Origin: Oscillospiraceae bacterium
Lineage (GTDB): Bacteria; Bacillota; Clostridia; Oscillospirales; Ruminococcaceae
DNA length: 64,000 nt
Direction: 5' to 3'
NCBI GenBank assembly: GCA_015067025.1
Contig: SVNC01000001.1
Span: forward strand, 62,001 to 126,000
Part shown: positions 1-10,226 of the stretch, in pieces
How the letters are laid out: every line of letters begins with the position of its first letter
Numbering within the stretch: position 1 is the first letter of the stretch
The notes under the pieces: model-generated
The model's input: only the letters and a program-made list of their open reading frames with translations
What the model was told of the DNA's origin: nothing
Databases searched by the model: none
Translations under genes and position numbers: made by a program

Positions 1-1
1 G

Positions 2-916
2 TTTTGCGGTATTGACGGTATATGTGAAGTGGCTACGGTAAAGGCTGATATGACAGTAAATGCAGTTGTCGGTATGGTTGGACTTCGTCCAACTCTGTCC
101 GCTCTTGACAGCGGAAATATGGTTGCCCTTGCAAATAAGGAAACTCTTGTTACAGGCGGCGAACTTGTAATGAAAAAAGCGGCAGAAAAAAATCTCCCGA
201 TAATCCCCATAGACAGCGAACATAGTGCAATTTTCCAGTCACTTATGGGTAATGAAAAAAATAAAATTGATAAAATTCTTCTTACTGCTTCAGGCGGTCC
301 TTTTTACGGTTACAGCTATGAGCAGTTAAAAGAAGTTACAAAGGCTCAGGCGTTAAAGCATCCTAACTGGGCAATGGGACAAAAAATAACCATTGATAGT
401 GCTACACTTATGAATAAGGGGCTTGAGCTTATAGAAGCGGTGTGGCTTTTTGACGTTGCACCCGATGATATAGAAATACTTGTACATCGTCAGAGTATTC
501 TTCATTCTGCGGTACAGTACGCAGATGGTTCGATTATCGGTCAGCTTGGTGTACCGGATATGAAAATACCGATACAGTTTGCCCTTACCTATCCCGAAAG
601 ACATTCTTGCGATGTGAAAAGACTTTCTCTTTCGGATGTGGGTACTCTCACCTTTGCAAAAGCAGATGAAGAAACCTTCCTTTGTCTTGCATCTGCAAAA
701 AAAGCTATAAAGAGAAAGGGGACTGCCTGCACAGTGCTAAACAGTGCTAACGAAACGGCAGTAGAGCTTTTCCTAAAGGATAAGATACCATTTTATCGCA
801 TAGGAGAGCTTGTAGCAGACGCTTTGCGTGACGTAAAGCCTGAAGATAAAGTAACGCTTGAAGCGGTGCTTGAAACAGAAAAGACAGCTAAGGAATACGT
901 TCTTGGCAGAGTATAA
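2..916 (+). CDS. dxr: 1-deoxy-D-xylulose 5-phosphate reductoisomerase (5' end outside window)
   Basis: Converts 1-deoxy-D-xylulose 5-phosphate to 2-C-methyl-D-erythritol 4-phosphate with NADPH, the committed step of the MEP isoprenoid pathway. The frame is open from base 2, so the N-terminal NADPH-binding part lies outside the window. What remains begins at the substrate-domain lead-in (GLRPTLSAL) and includes the catalytic-domain segments ALANKETLV, IDSEHSAIFQ, LTASGGPF and the HRQSILHS block, which are typical of Dxr. The C-terminal helical domain is complete. It is followed after 35 bases by rseP and then ispG, a gene order common in Firmicutes; ispG acts later in the same pathway. Confidence 0.96.
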   Translation, partial: FCGIDGICEVATVKADMTVNAVVGMVGLRPTLSALDSGNMVALANKETLVTGGELVMKKAAEKNLPIIPIDSEHSAIFQSLMGNEKNKIDKILLTASGGPFYGYSYEQLKEVTKAQALKHPNWAMGQKITIDSATLMNKGLELIEAVWLFDVAPDDIEILVHRQSILHSAVQYADGSIIGQLGVPDMKIPIQFALTYPERHSCDVKRLSLSDVGTLTFAKADEETFLCLASAKKAIKRKGTACTVLNSANETAVELFLKDKIPFYRIGELVADALRDVKPEDKVTLEAVLETEKTAKEYVLGRV

Positions 917-951
917 AATGAAAAAAGTAGTTTTGATATAAGGAGTAAGCT

Positions 952-2184
952 TTGGATATTTTAGGCATAATTCTTGGAATAGTAATGTTCCTGCTTATAA
1001 TTTTAATACACGAGTTCGGACATTTTGCAGTAGCAAAGCTTTGCAAGATGAAGGTAAACGAGTTTTCGATAGGTATGGGTCCCGTTATTTTGAAAAAGCA
1101 GTCAGGACAGACTCAGTATTCCTTAAGACTTTTACCTATAGGCGGATTTGTTTCACTTGACGAAGACGTGGAGTCGGATGACCCGAACAGCTTTCGCAAT
1201 AAGCCTGTATGGATGCGAATACTTGTTATAGCCGCAGGAGCATTTATGAATTTTGTGCTGGGCTTTATCTTCTGTCTTGTATCTGTCCTTTGCAGTAACA
1301 GTATAACAACTACCACAGTTGCTGGCTTTCACGAGGGTGCGGTAAGCTCTCAGCATCTTATGCCCGGTGATAAAATAGACAGTATAAACGGCATGAAGAT
1401 ATTCACGACTATGGATATTTCCTTCCAGCTTACAAACTCCGAATCAAGAGAAGAAGGCACAGGTTTTTATAAATACGACTTTGTAGTTATCCGTAACGGA
1501 GAAGCGGTAGAGATAAAGGACGTACGCTTTGCATCAAAGGCTTATTCTCAGTTCATCGCAGATTATAAGGCACTTGTAGGAGAAAAGACAGGCTATGCAG
1601 AGTTACCTACAGAGTATTTTGATATTTCCGATAACAGCTATACAGAAAAGTTTGTAGCTTTAGAAGAAAGTGACGGTACCTTTGCAGGAGAATTCAAGAC
1701 TATTGCAGAAAAATATAAGGCCGATTACGAAACGGAAACCAACAATCTCTTCCTTGATTTTATAGTGTATGGCGTCGGCAAGGATTTCGGAAGTGTTATT
1801 TCTGCAACCTTTGCTTCCTTTGTGTCAGACGCAAGACTTATCTGGATATCGCTAATAAACCTTCTCACAGGCACTTACGGACTTAACGAAATGTCAGGTC
1901 CTGTAGGTGTTGTACAGAGCGTCGGAACAGTTGCCGCCTTCGGACTTGGTTCACTTCTCACTTTAGCGGCACTTATTGCAATAAACGTAGGTATAGTAAA
2001 TCTTCTGCCTATTCCTGCAATGGACGGCGGCAGACTTGTATTCCTTATTATCGAAGCGATAAGAGGAAAGCCTATAAAGGCAGAGCATGAGGGACTTGTG
2101 CATTTTATCGGTATCGTAGCACTTATGCTGTTAATGGTGATTGTAACCTTTAACGATATAGTAAGAATTTTCACAGGCGGATAA
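952..2184 (+). CDS. rseP: RIP zinc metalloprotease (site-2 protease family)
   Basis: Membrane-embedded protease that cleaves transmembrane substrates such as anti-sigma factors or signal-peptide remnants. The zinc motif HEFGH is at residues 20-24 inside the first membrane segment. The distal metal-ligand motif MDGGR (Asp near residue 358) lies in a C-terminal membrane segment. A PDZ-like domain occupies roughly residues 115-200 (GDKIDSINGMKI). The start is TTG, chosen because AAGGAG sits just upstream and the HEFGH motif must be close to the N-terminus. Length 410 aa is normal for the family with one PDZ domain. It ends 12 bases before ispG, so co-transcription is likely. Confidence 0.95.
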   Translation: MDILGIILGIVMFLLIILIHEFGHFAVAKLCKMKVNEFSIGMGPVILKKQSGQTQYSLRLLPIGGFVSLDEDVESDDPNSFRNKPVWMRILVIAAGAFMNFVLGFIFCLVSVLCSNSITTTTVAGFHEGAVSSQHLMPGDKIDSINGMKIFTTMDISFQLTNSESREEGTGFYKYDFVVIRNGEAVEIKDVRFASKAYSQFIADYKALVGEKTGYAELPTEYFDISDNSYTEKFVALEESDGTFAGEFKTIAEKYKADYETETNNLFLDFIVYGVGKDFGSVISATFASFVSDARLIWISLINLLTGTYGLNEMSGPVGVVQSVGTVAAFGLGSLLTLAALIAINVGIVNLLPIPAMDGGRLVFLIIEAIRGKPIKAEHEGLVHFIGIVALMLLMVIVTFNDIVRIFTGG

Positions 2185-2196
2185 CAGGAGAATAAA

Positions 2197-3234
2197 ATGA
2201 GTGAAAAAAAGGTAAAGCTTGGCAACTTACTGCTTGGCGGCGAAAAAATATACATCCAGTCAATGCTTAGCGTTCCTGCTCACAATATAAAGGGTAATGT
2301 TGAGCAGGCGATTGCACTTGAAAAAGCGGGTTGTGAAATAATCCGTACCGCTGTCCCTACAGTAGAGGATGCAGAGCTTATAACCGCCCTTAAAAACGCA
2401 GTAAATGTTCCTATTGTTGCAGATATACACTTTGATTACAGAATAGCTCTTCGCTGTGCAGAGCTTGGAGTTGACAAGATAAGAATAAACCCCGGAAATA
2501 TCGGCGGAGAAGACAGAGTAAAGGCGGTAGCCGATATCTGCAAGAGTAAGAATATCCCCATAAGAATAGGTGTAAACAGCGGCTCACTTGAAAAGGATCT
2601 GCTTTTAAAATACGGCAGTCCCACACCTGAAGCCCTTTGCGAAAGTGCAGAAAGACACATCGCACTCCTCAGAAAATTTGATTTTGACGATATCGTGCTA
2701 TCGGTAAAATCCTCTGACGTAAGACTTATGATAAACAGCTACAGAGCAATACGTGAAAAATACCCCTATCCTCTTCATTTAGGTGTTACTGAGGCAGGAA
2801 CACAGCATATGGGTATTTTAAAATCCGCAGTAGGCATAGGCTCTCTTTTATCTGACGGCATAGGTGATACCATAAGAGTATCCCTTACCGCCGATCCCAT
2901 AAACGAAGTGTATGCCGCAAAGGATATTTTAAAAGCTGTTGGCAAGGGAAACGGAGTAGAGATAGTATCCTGTCCCACCTGCGGCAGAACCTCTATCGAC
3001 CTTATCGGTCTTGCTGAAAAGGTAGAGGATGCAACGAGAGATATAAAGAAGAATATAAAGATCGCCGTTATGGGCTGTGTTGTAAACGGACCGGGAGAAG
3101 CAAGAGAGGCTGACATCGGTGTTGCAGGCGGCAAGGGCGAGGGAATTATATTCAAAAAAGGCGAGATAATTAAAAAGGTTAAAGAAGATGAACTGCTTTG
3201 CGAGCTTCTTCACGAGATTGAAAAGATTTTATAA
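2197..3234 (+). CDS. ispG: 4-hydroxy-3-methylbut-2-en-1-yl diphosphate synthase
   Basis: Penultimate MEP-pathway enzyme; reductively opens 2-C-methyl-D-erythritol 2,4-cyclodiphosphate to HMBPP using a [4Fe-4S] cluster. The three cluster cysteines are visible: C259 and C262 in SCPTCGRTS and C294 in GCVVNGPGE. The conserved Glu (E301) completes that motif. The N-terminal TIM barrel covers about residues 1-240. Length 345 aa matches the bacterial form without the plant insert. It lies between rseP and polC in what looks like one operon. Confidence 0.97.
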   Translation: MSEKKVKLGNLLLGGEKIYIQSMLSVPAHNIKGNVEQAIALEKAGCEIIRTAVPTVEDAELITALKNAVNVPIVADIHFDYRIALRCAELGVDKIRINPGNIGGEDRVKAVADICKSKNIPIRIGVNSGSLEKDLLLKYGSPTPEALCESAERHIALLRKFDFDDIVLSVKSSDVRLMINSYRAIREKYPYPLHLGVTEAGTQHMGILKSAVGIGSLLSDGIGDTIRVSLTADPINEVYAAKDILKAVGKGNGVEIVSCPTCGRTSIDLIGLAEKVEDATRDIKKNIKIAVMGCVVNGPGEAREADIGVAGGKGEGIIFKKGEIIKKVKEDELLCELLHEIEKIL

Positions 3235-3249
3235 AGGATGGTAAGTAAA

Positions 3250-6200
3250 ATGGCAGCAAAGCTGAAAGAAGTACTGAATAGCGTAACCTTCAGTGAGGCA
3301 GTAGGAGAAGGCAGACTGTTATCGATCCTGTGTGATGATAACGATAAAAGTCTTATCCTACAACTTGAAGCGGACGAGCTTATTCCTGCATCGTTTCTGT
3401 CAGAGGGTGCAGACGCTGTAAGAAAATATCTTAACGTACCCTCGGTAAAGATCTACCCTAAATATGACGAGGGTCTTTTTGAGGTGTCCTATCTTCGTGA
3501 TATCGTGGATATTATGAAAAGCTCTTATGGTATGATAAACGGCTATCTTGATGATGCAGAGATAAGCGATGACGGTGATACCTTCGAGTTTTCACTTATG
3601 CACGGTGGCTATGACCTGCTTATCAGCGAAAAGATAGATAAGGAAATTGAAAAGTTTATAAAGGGCGTATTCGGAAAATCTGTCCATATTGCTTTTAATG
3701 AAGTAAAGGCAGTTGATTTTGAAGAACTGGACAGAATATATTATGAAGAGCTGGCTTCTCAGCCTTTACCCGATTTTGACGCTATAAATAAAAGAGCGGC
3801 AGAACGTGCGGCTGAAGGGAAGAAAACAGGCGGTAAGAGAAAAAGCCGTCCCACGCCTTATGAAAAGCCTAAGAATAAGAGCTTTTCATATGAAAGCGAC
3901 AAGTATGAGCAGAATGCTCTTTTATATCTCGGTGACACTATTGAAGAACAGCCTACCGATCTGTCAGCCTTAAATGGTGAATATGACAGCGTAGCAATAT
4001 GGGGCGAGCTTTCAGACGTAGAACGCAGAGACACAAGAAACGGCGTCTATACTATAATTTCTGCAAATCTTTATGATGGTACTGCAAAGATATCTGTAAA
4101 AATGTTTGCACAGACTGAGGAAATTGACAAGTACGCCTTTTTTGATGACTATGCAACGGTAGTTATGAAGGGTAGCTACAAGCTTGATACATACACAAAT
4201 CAGAACTGCTTTATGGCAGAAGATATAATGCAGGTACAGATGAAGGAAGGCTACACAATGGCAAAGCCTAAAGCGGACAGCTTTGCCCCCCCTTTTGGTG
4301 CACCGCCACAGCAACAAGGCGGAGGTTTTGGCAGTCGTCTTAACGTGCTTGAAGCCCCTGAAGAGATGGAACTGATGTTCGATACAACTCTCTTTAACAG
4401 TACTGCAACTCTTGTTATGGGAAAGCCGATAAACGACCACCCTGTAGCAATGGAAGCTGTAACCACAGAGCGTGACGAGGTTACCGTATGGGGTGAGATA
4501 TTTGAAGTTGAAAAGAAGGAAACAAAGACAGGTAAATCTGTAATTGTTACTGCCGCCTTCAGCGACAAAACAAACTCTATGATGTTGAAGCTCTTTGTCC
4601 CCGCAAACAAAATGGACAGCTTCGGCTTTATCTCAAAGGGTACAAAGATACTTGCAACCGGAAGCTTCAAGGCTGACGAATTTATGAAGTGCAACGTCTT
4701 TAATCCTACTTCTGTTATGCTTGTTACAACAACTGTAAAGAAGGATAATGCAGAGGTTAAAAGAGTAGAACTTCACCTGCATACAAATATGTCGGATATG
4801 GACGCTATTACAGCCCCTGCCGACCTTATAAAGCAGGCTCACAAATGGGGTCATAAGGCTATTGCGATAACCGACCACGGCAACGCCCAGGCGTATCCCG
4901 AAGCTATGAACACAGTCGAAAAGATAAACAAGGACGACCCTGACTTCAAGGTCATCTACGGACTTGAGGCTTACTTTGTAAATGACGGCAGTACCATTGT
5001 AGAGGGCTGTGACAACATAGATATAAACGATGATATCGTAATATTTGATATAGAAACAACAGGACTTCATCCCGCAAGTGAAAGAATAACCGAAATCGGT
5101 GCGGTAAAGCTCCGTAATTTAGAGGTGGTTGAGGAATTCTCCACTTTTGTAAATCCTATGATGCCTATACCGACAAATATTCAGAATTTAACAGGCATCA
5201 CCGACGATATGGTAAAGGATGCTCCTACAGAAGATAAGGCAGTAGCAGACTTTATGGCGTTCGTGGGAACAGCACCCGTTGCGGCTCACAATGCAAAGTT
5301 TGACGTTTCCTTTATAAAGAGTGCCCTTTCCAGAATGGGCAGGGAATTTACAAATCCCGTAGTGGATACTCTTGCGATAAGTAAGGCGTCCTTAAAGGGT
5401 CTTAAAAACCACAAGCTTGATACGATAGCAAAGTATTATAAGTTAGGTGATTTCGATCACCATAGAGCAGTAGCAGACGCAAAAATGCTCTGCGACATTT
5501 ATCTGCATATCGTAAACGATACAAAAAAGACTGTAAAGCTTGAAAAAGTGGGCGACTTCAACAAGGCGTTCGGTGAAGTAGACGTAAAGAAACAGCCATA
5601 CTATCACCAGATAATACTTGTAAAGAATAAGGAAGGCTTAAAGAACCTTTACCGCCTTATTTCAGCTTCAAACCTTGACTACTTCTATAAAAAGCCGAGA
5701 ATACCAAAGTCACTGCTTGAAAAGCACAGAGAAGGACTTATAATCGGTAGTGCCTGTGAGGCGGGTGAGCTTTTCAGAGCGATTTTAGAAAATGCTCCTC
5801 AGGAGAGAATTGACGAAATCGCATCCTTCTATGATTATCTTGAAATCCAGCCCATCGGCAACAATATGTTCTTATACCGCAACGGCACAGTTCAGAGCGA
5901 AGAGGGACTTAAGGACCTCAACAGAAAGATCGTAGAGCTTGGCGACAGACTCGGAAAGCCTGTAGTTGCTACCTGCGACGTACATTTTATGAATCCTGAG
6001 GACAGCGTGTTCCGTGAGATATTACAGGCAGGTCAGGGCTACGGCGACTTTGCAAATCAGGCACCTCTTTATTTCAGAACTACAGAAGAAATGCTGGAAG
6101 AATTCAGCTATTTAGGCGAAGAAAAGGCATACGAAGTAGTTGTAGAAAACACAAATAAAATAGCTGATATGGTTGAAGCGGTAAGACCTATCCCAAAGGG

Positions 6201-8088
6201 TACGTACACTCCTCACATTGATGGTGCTGACGAAGAGCTTCAGCAACGTTGCTGGGACAGAGCAATGGACTGGTACGGCTATAACGGCGTTATTCCTGAA
6301 GTAGTTGAAACAAGACTTAAAAAAGAGCTTGACTCTATTATAAAATACGGCTTCGGCGTACTATATATGATCGCACAGAAGCTTGTAGCATATTCTGAAC
6401 AGAACGGTTATCTCGTAGGTTCCCGTGGTTCCGTAGGTTCGTCTGTAGTTGCTATAATGGGCGGTATTTCAGAAGTAAATCCTTTACCTCCCCATTATCG
6501 TTGTCCAAAGTGCCGTTACAACGAATTTATCACAGACGGCTCAGTAGGCTCAGGCTTTGACTTACCGCCAAAAAAGTGTCCTCACTGTGATATTGATATG
6601 ATCCGTGACGGTCACGACATCCCCTTTGAAACCTTCCTTGGCTTCAAGGGTGACAAATCACCTGATATCGATCTTAACTTCTCCGGTGAAGTTCAGGGTA
6701 AGGTACATAAATATACTGAAGAATTGTTCGGTAAGGACCACGTGTTCAAGGCGGGTACGATTTCTGCGGTGCAGGAAAAGACTGCTATCGGCTTTGTAAA
6801 GAAGTGGCTTGAAGTCAAGGGTATGACTGCCTGCAATGCAGAGATCTCGAGACTTGCGGCAGGCTGTACAGGCATCAAACGTACAACCTCTCAGCATCCC
6901 GGCGGTATGGTCGTTGTGCCCAGCGAATTTGACGTATACGACTTTACGGCAGTTCAGCACCCCGCTGAAAAGGCTGAAAGCGATATGGTAACAACTCACT
7001 TCGACTTCCACGCACTACACGATACTATCCTTAAGCTTGACGAATTGGGACACGATGTGCCGACCCTTTACAAGCACCTTGAAGATATGACAGGTGTTAA
7101 AATTGCCGACGTACCCCCGTCTGATCCAAAGGTAATGCAGCTCTTTACATCTACAGAGCCGCTCGGTATTTCAGAAGAGGAACTTGGCGTTTCGAGTGGT
7201 ACTTACGGTATCCCTGAATTCGGTACTTCCTTTACGTTACAGATGTTAAAGGATGCTCAGCCTAAGAAATTCTCTGACCTTTTACAGATCTCAGGTCTGT
7301 CACACGGTACAGACGTATGGCTTGGTAACGCACAAGAGCTTATTGCCAACGGAACTTGTACGATTTCAGAGGTTATCGGATGCCGTGATGATATAATGGT
7401 TTATCTGATGCATAAGGGTGTTGAACCCGGTCTTGCCTTTAAGATCATGGAAATTACCCGTAAGGGTAACGCTATGAAGCTTTTTGATGATGATATCTAC
7501 AAAGCTTTTGAAGAAAACAACGTACCCCAGTGGTATGTAGATAGCTGTAAGAAGATAAAGTATATGTTCCCCAAGGCTCACGCCGCCGCATACGTAATGG
7601 GTGCGACAAAGCTTTGTTGGTTCAAGGTATATTATCCTTCTGAATTCTATTCAGCAATTCTTACAAAACATACGGAAAATATTGACGTTGAAACTGTTCT
7701 TGGCGGCAAGGATGCTGTTAGAAGAAAAATTCAGCAGATACAGAGCAATCCTGACGCCACACCAAAGGATAAGGCAATGGTAGAAGCACTGCTGTTAGTA
7801 CACGAAATGATGTTAAGAGGAATCAACTTCCTGCCCGTTGATTATAAGAAGTCAAGGGCTACCACCTACGCAATCGAGGACGGCAACCTCCGTCTGCCCT
7901 TTATGGCTGTTGCCGGTTGTGGTGAAAATGCGGCTATAAGGCTTAAAGAGGTAATAGACGAGGGCGATTATATTTGCGTTGATGATATCCAGTTCAAATC
8001 AGGTATCAACAGTACAGTCCTCGCAAAGCTCAGTGATATGGGGGTATTTGGAGATCTGCCACAGTCGGCACAGATATCCTTCTTTTAA
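3250..8088 (+). CDS. polC: DNA polymerase III alpha subunit, Gram-positive PolC type, with a duplicated OB domain
   Basis: Replicative polymerase with built-in 3'-5' exonuclease. Order seen: N-terminal domain, OB fold 1 (about 244-336), Pro/Gln/Gly-rich linker, OB fold 2 (about 407-497), first PHP part (HLHTNMSD near 507), DEDD exonuclease (D600 and E602 in FDIETTG), second PHP part, polymerase core with zinc-binding cysteines (C1085, C1088, C1110, C1113) and catalytic PDIDLNF (D1139, D1141). The protein is 1612 aa, against about 1440 for Bacillus PolC; the second OB fold explains the excess. An ATG at 3238 is also possible. I chose 3250 because AAGGATGGT at 3234-3242 is correctly spaced for it, and it would overlap the 3238 start codon. 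Confidence 0.97.
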   Translation: MAAKLKEVLNSVTFSEAVGEGRLLSILCDDNDKSLILQLEADELIPASFLSEGADAVRKYLNVPSVKIYPKYDEGLFEVSYLRDIVDIMKSSYGMINGYLDDAEISDDGDTFEFSLMHGGYDLLISEKIDKEIEKFIKGVFGKSVHIAFNEVKAVDFEELDRIYYEELASQPLPDFDAINKRAAERAAEGKKTGGKRKSRPTPYEKPKNKSFSYESDKYEQNALLYLGDTIEEQPTDLSALNGEYDSVAIWGELSDVERRDTRNGVYTIISANLYDGTAKISVKMFAQTEEIDKYAFFDDYATVVMKGSYKLDTYTNQNCFMAEDIMQVQMKEGYTMAKPKADSFAPPFGAPPQQQGGGFGSRLNVLEAPEEMELMFDTTLFNSTATLVMGKPINDHPVAMEAVTTERDEVTVWGEIFEVEKKETKTGKSVIVTAAFSDKTNSMMLKLFVPANKMDSFGFISKGTKILATGSFKADEFMKCNVFNPTSVMLVTTTVKKDNAEVKRVELHLHTNMSDMDAITAPADLIKQAHKWGHKAIAITDHGNAQAYPEAMNTVEKINKDDPDFKVIYGLEAYFVNDGSTIVEGCDNIDINDDIVIFDIETTGLHPASERITEIGAVKLRNLEVVEEFSTFVNPMMPIPTNIQNLTGITDDMVKDAPTEDKAVADFMAFVGTAPVAAHNAKFDVSFIKSALSRMGREFTNPVVDTLAISKASLKGLKNHKLDTIAKYYKLGDFDHHRAVADAKMLCDIYLHIVNDTKKTVKLEKVGDFNKAFGEVDVKKQPYYHQIILVKNKEGLKNLYRLISASNLDYFYKKPRIPKSLLEKHREGLIIGSACEAGELFRAILENAPQERIDEIASFYDYLEIQPIGNNMFLYRNGTVQSEEGLKDLNRKIVELGDRLGKPVVATCDVHFMNPEDSVFREILQAGQGYGDFANQAPLYFRTTEEMLEEFSYLGEEKAYEVVVENTNKIADMVEAVRPIPKGTYTPHIDGADEELQQRCWDRAMDWYGYNGVIPEVVETRLKKELDSIIKYGFGVLYMIAQKLVAYSEQNGYLVGSRGSVGSSVVAIMGGISEVNPLPPHYRCPKCRYNEFITDGSVGSGFDLPPKKCPHCDIDMIRDGHDIPFETFLGFKGDKSPDIDLNFSGEVQGKVHKYTEELFGKDHVFKAGTISAVQEKTAIGFVKKWLEVKGMTACNAEISRLAAGCTGIKRTTSQHPGGMVVVPSEFDVYDFTAVQHPAEKAESDMVTTHFDFHALHDTILKLDELGHDVPTLYKHLEDMTGVKIADVPPSDPKVMQLFTSTEPLGISEEELGVSSGTYGIPEFGTSFTLQMLKDAQPKKFSDLLQISGLSHGTDVWLGNAQELIANGTCTISEVIGCRDDIMVYLMHKGVEPGLAFKIMEITRKGNAMKLFDDDIYKAFEENNVPQWYVDSCKKIKYMFPKAHAAAYVMGATKLCWFKVYYPSEFYSAILTKHTENIDVETVLGGKDAVRRKIQQIQSNPDATPKDKAMVEALLLVHEMMLRGINFLPVDYKKSRATTYAIEDGNLRLPFMAVAGCGENAAIRLKEVIDEGDYICVDDIQFKSGINSTVLAKLSDMGVFGDLPQSAQISFF

Positions 8089-8102
8089 AATCTGAAATCG
8101 CA

Positions 8103-8129
8103 TATCATCGCCCCTTGTGGGCGGTGATA
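8103..8129 (+). terminator. Hairpin after polC
   Basis: Eleven-base stem (8103-8113 with 8119-8129, one G-T wobble) around a five-base loop. It is followed by A/T-rich sequence without a clean T run. It lies 15 bases after the polC stop and before the hisZ promoter, so a terminator is the natural reading. Confidence 0.6.
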
Positions 8130-8204
8130 TTGCATAAAAATTATAATCATAAAAAAGTCAATTTGGTTTTTCTGCTGAAATACAGGCAGAAGATATGTAT
8201 TTAG

Positions 8205-8233
8205 TTGACAATTTAGCTGTAATGTGTTATCAT
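8205..8233 (+). promoter_or_regulatory. Sigma-A promoter of the his operon
   Basis: TTGACA at 8205-8210 and TATCAT at 8228-8233, separated by 17 bp. This is a near-perfect housekeeping promoter 108 bases upstream of hisZ. The -10 box lies inside the dyad described at 8220-8253. Confidence 0.85.
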
Positions 8234-8267
8234 AGTATCGTGATAACACATTAGCACGCTAAAGTGT
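8220..8267 (+). promoter_or_regulatory. Two interlocking operator-like dyads over the his promoter
   Basis: Dyad 1 has perfect 13-bp arms (8220-8232 and 8241-8253; core AATGTGTTATCA, N8, TGATAACACATT) and covers the -10 box. Dyad 2 (8246-8267; ACAC-A-TTAGC-AC-GCTAA-A-GTGT) shares the right arm of dyad 1 and continues into the transcribed leader. Repression of histidine genes by a TrpR-like HisR (YerC) protein is known in some Firmicutes. No such regulator gene is in this window, so naming the binding protein is inference. Confidence 0.7.
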
Positions 8268-8340
8268 TTAAGAGATCACCCTATTAATTACGGAAATAAA
8301 ACAAATTTACATAGAAAGAAAACCGAAAGGAAACAGCATT

Positions 8341-9558
8341 ATGAAAGGCTATGATTTAATTACTCCCGAGGGCACGAGAGATCTGCTCTTTGATGAATGT
8401 GTAGCAAGAAAGAGAGAAGAAGACAGATTAAGATATCTCTTTATAATGAACGGCTACAGCGAGGTAATAACTCCCGCCCTTGAATTTTACGACGTGTTCA
8501 ATATGAAAGCGAGAAGCTTCCGTCAGGAAAGTATGTACAAGCTTGTAGACGGTAAGGGCAGACTTATGGTTATGCGTCCCGACAGTACAATGCCTATTGC
8601 GAGAATAGTTGCCACAAGATTAAAGGACAGAAATAAACCCTTAAAGCTTTTTTATTCACAGAATATCTATCGTTGTAATCCCAAGTTATCGGGCAGAGAT
8701 GACGAGATACTCCAGACCGGTATCGAAATCATCGGCGGTGATGAAAAGAGAGCCGATTTAGAGGCGTTAAGCCTTGCGGCAAAGGTGCTTTGCGAATGTG
8801 GAAGTACTGATACAAGACTTGAGATAGGTGATAACACCTTCTATAAATATCTGCTTTACGCTTTATCTCTTCAGGATGATGAGGAAACAGTAAGAGCATT
8901 TATTGAAAGCAAGAACACTCCCGAGCTTAAAAACTGGATTGCCGAAAAGACAGAAAAGATTACAGACGGCAATAAAAGGAAGTATGCAGAGTTACTTCTT
9001 ACACTTCCTAAGCTCTTTGGCGGCGAAGAGGTATTTGATACTGCAGAAAAGCTCTTCAGCAACACAGAGCTCGCTGACAGACTTACAGAGCTTAAGGAAA
9101 CCTACAACGCATTATGCAGACTTTATGATAAGAACAGCATAACAGTGGATTTAGGTCTTGTAAATAAGGCTGAATATTATACAGGAATTATCTTCAGAGG
9201 TTATATTGAAGAATACGGTCAGGCGGTAATCTCAGGCGGCAGATACGATACGCTTATTGGTAGCTTTGGCGCGGCTGATACAGGAGCTATCGGTTTTGCG
9301 GCAAACGTAAACGCCATAGCGGCGGCAACGCTTCAAAGGGCAAACGAACCGCTTTCAAAGAGTGCAGACGTATTGGTGTTTGCAAAAGATGGTTATCTCA
9401 CTGAGGGTATCCGACATTGCGATAATATGACTGAAACAGGCGTTATTGCAGAATTCTGCACCTGTTCAGACGTGGAAAGTGCAATCGCTTACGCAAAGGA
9501 AAACGGTATACAAAAGCTCATCGTTATAGATGAAAATACACAAACAATAGAACTTTAA
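8341..9558 (+). CDS. hisZ: ATP phosphoribosyltransferase regulatory subunit
   Basis: Histidyl-tRNA-synthetase-like protein that binds short HisG and confers activity and histidine feedback on the first step of histidine synthesis. Class II synthetase features are present (TPEGTRDLLF start, motif-2-like FRQESMYKLVD and RPDSTMPIARI, YYTGIIFRGY, GGRYDTLIG). At 405 aa with no anticodon-binding domain and immediately before a short hisG, it is hisZ and not hisS. It is first in the operon, behind a promoter with operator dyads. Confidence 0.95.
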   Translation: MKGYDLITPEGTRDLLFDECVARKREEDRLRYLFIMNGYSEVITPALEFYDVFNMKARSFRQESMYKLVDGKGRLMVMRPDSTMPIARIVATRLKDRNKPLKLFYSQNIYRCNPKLSGRDDEILQTGIEIIGGDEKRADLEALSLAAKVLCECGSTDTRLEIGDNTFYKYLLYALSLQDDEETVRAFIESKNTPELKNWIAEKTEKITDGNKRKYAELLLTLPKLFGGEEVFDTAEKLFSNTELADRLTELKETYNALCRLYDKNSITVDLGLVNKAEYYTGIIFRGYIEEYGQAVISGGRYDTLIGSFGAADTGAIGFAANVNAIAAATLQRANEPLSKSADVLVFAKDGYLTEGIRHCDNMTETGVIAEFCTCSDVESAIAYAKENGIQKLIVIDENTQTIEL

Positions 9559-9571
9559 TAAGGAACAGAAG

Positions 9572-10207
9572 ATGAACAGTAATAAAACTATAAGAATAGC
9601 CCTTACAAAGGGCAGACTTGAAAAGGACACGGTAAATCTTTTTGATAAGATAGGCTACGACGTTTCACAGCTTCGTGACAAGGGTAGAAAGCTTATTCTT
9701 GAAATACCCGGTGCAGATATCGAAGTAGTACTTGCCAAGGCGGCTGACGTTATTACCTACGTTGAGCATGGTGTATGCGATATGGGCGTTGTAGGCAAGG
9801 ATACGATAGACGAGTATGGTGGCAAATTCTTTGAAGTATGTGACCTCGGCTTCGGCAGATGCCGATTTGCACTTGCAGTAAAAGCAGGTACAGACTTTTA
9901 CGAGGGCTACGGTGTAAAGACTATCGCTACAAAATATCCCAACGTTACAAGACGATTTTTTGAAGCAAAGGGCATGGACGTTGATATAGTAAAGATCGAA
10001 GGCTCTGTAGAGCTTGCTCCGTTATTAAGTCTCTCAGACGGTATCGTTGATATTGTAGAAACCGGCACTACCTTAAAGGAAAACGGACTTGCAGTATATG
10101 AGGACGTATCTCCTATTTCTGCAAGAGTTATCGTAAACCCCGTAAGTATGAAGCTTAAAAAGAACGATATAGAAACACTCCTTCAGAAGATGGAGAGCAA
10201 TTTATAA
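9572..10207 (+). CDS. hisG: ATP phosphoribosyltransferase, short form
   Basis: Condenses ATP and PRPP to phosphoribosyl-ATP. At 211 aa it lacks the C-terminal regulatory domain of long HisG and so depends on the adjacent HisZ. The PRPP-binding loop is visible near the end (DIVETGTTLKENGL). Fourteen bases separate it from hisZ and nineteen from hisD. Confidence 0.97.
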   Translation: MNSNKTIRIALTKGRLEKDTVNLFDKIGYDVSQLRDKGRKLILEIPGADIEVVLAKAADVITYVEHGVCDMGVVGKDTIDEYGGKFFEVCDLGFGRCRFALAVKAGTDFYEGYGVKTIATKYPNVTRRFFEAKGMDVDIVKIEGSVELAPLLSLSDGIVDIVETGTTLKENGLAVYEDVSPISARVIVNPVSMKLKKNDIETLLQKMESNL

Positions 10208-10226
10208 TAAAAGAAAGGCAAAGATT

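Noticed and set aside
353-604. Open frame on the minus strand within dxr
   Set aside because: A shadow of the dxr frame with no ribosome-binding site or recognisable domain; the same holds for many other antisense frames in the window.
4012-5070. Antisense frames of 140-147 codons within polC
   Set aside because: They lie opposite the strongly conserved polC frame, have unusual composition and no start signals.
8130-8340. T-box leader before the his operon
   Set aside because: I see no T-box sequence (UGGNACC-like) or terminator/antiterminator pair; the leader is instead occupied by operator-like dyads.
8341-9558. Histidyl-tRNA synthetase (hisS)
   Set aside because: No anticodon-binding domain, and the gene sits directly before a short-form hisG, which needs HisZ.
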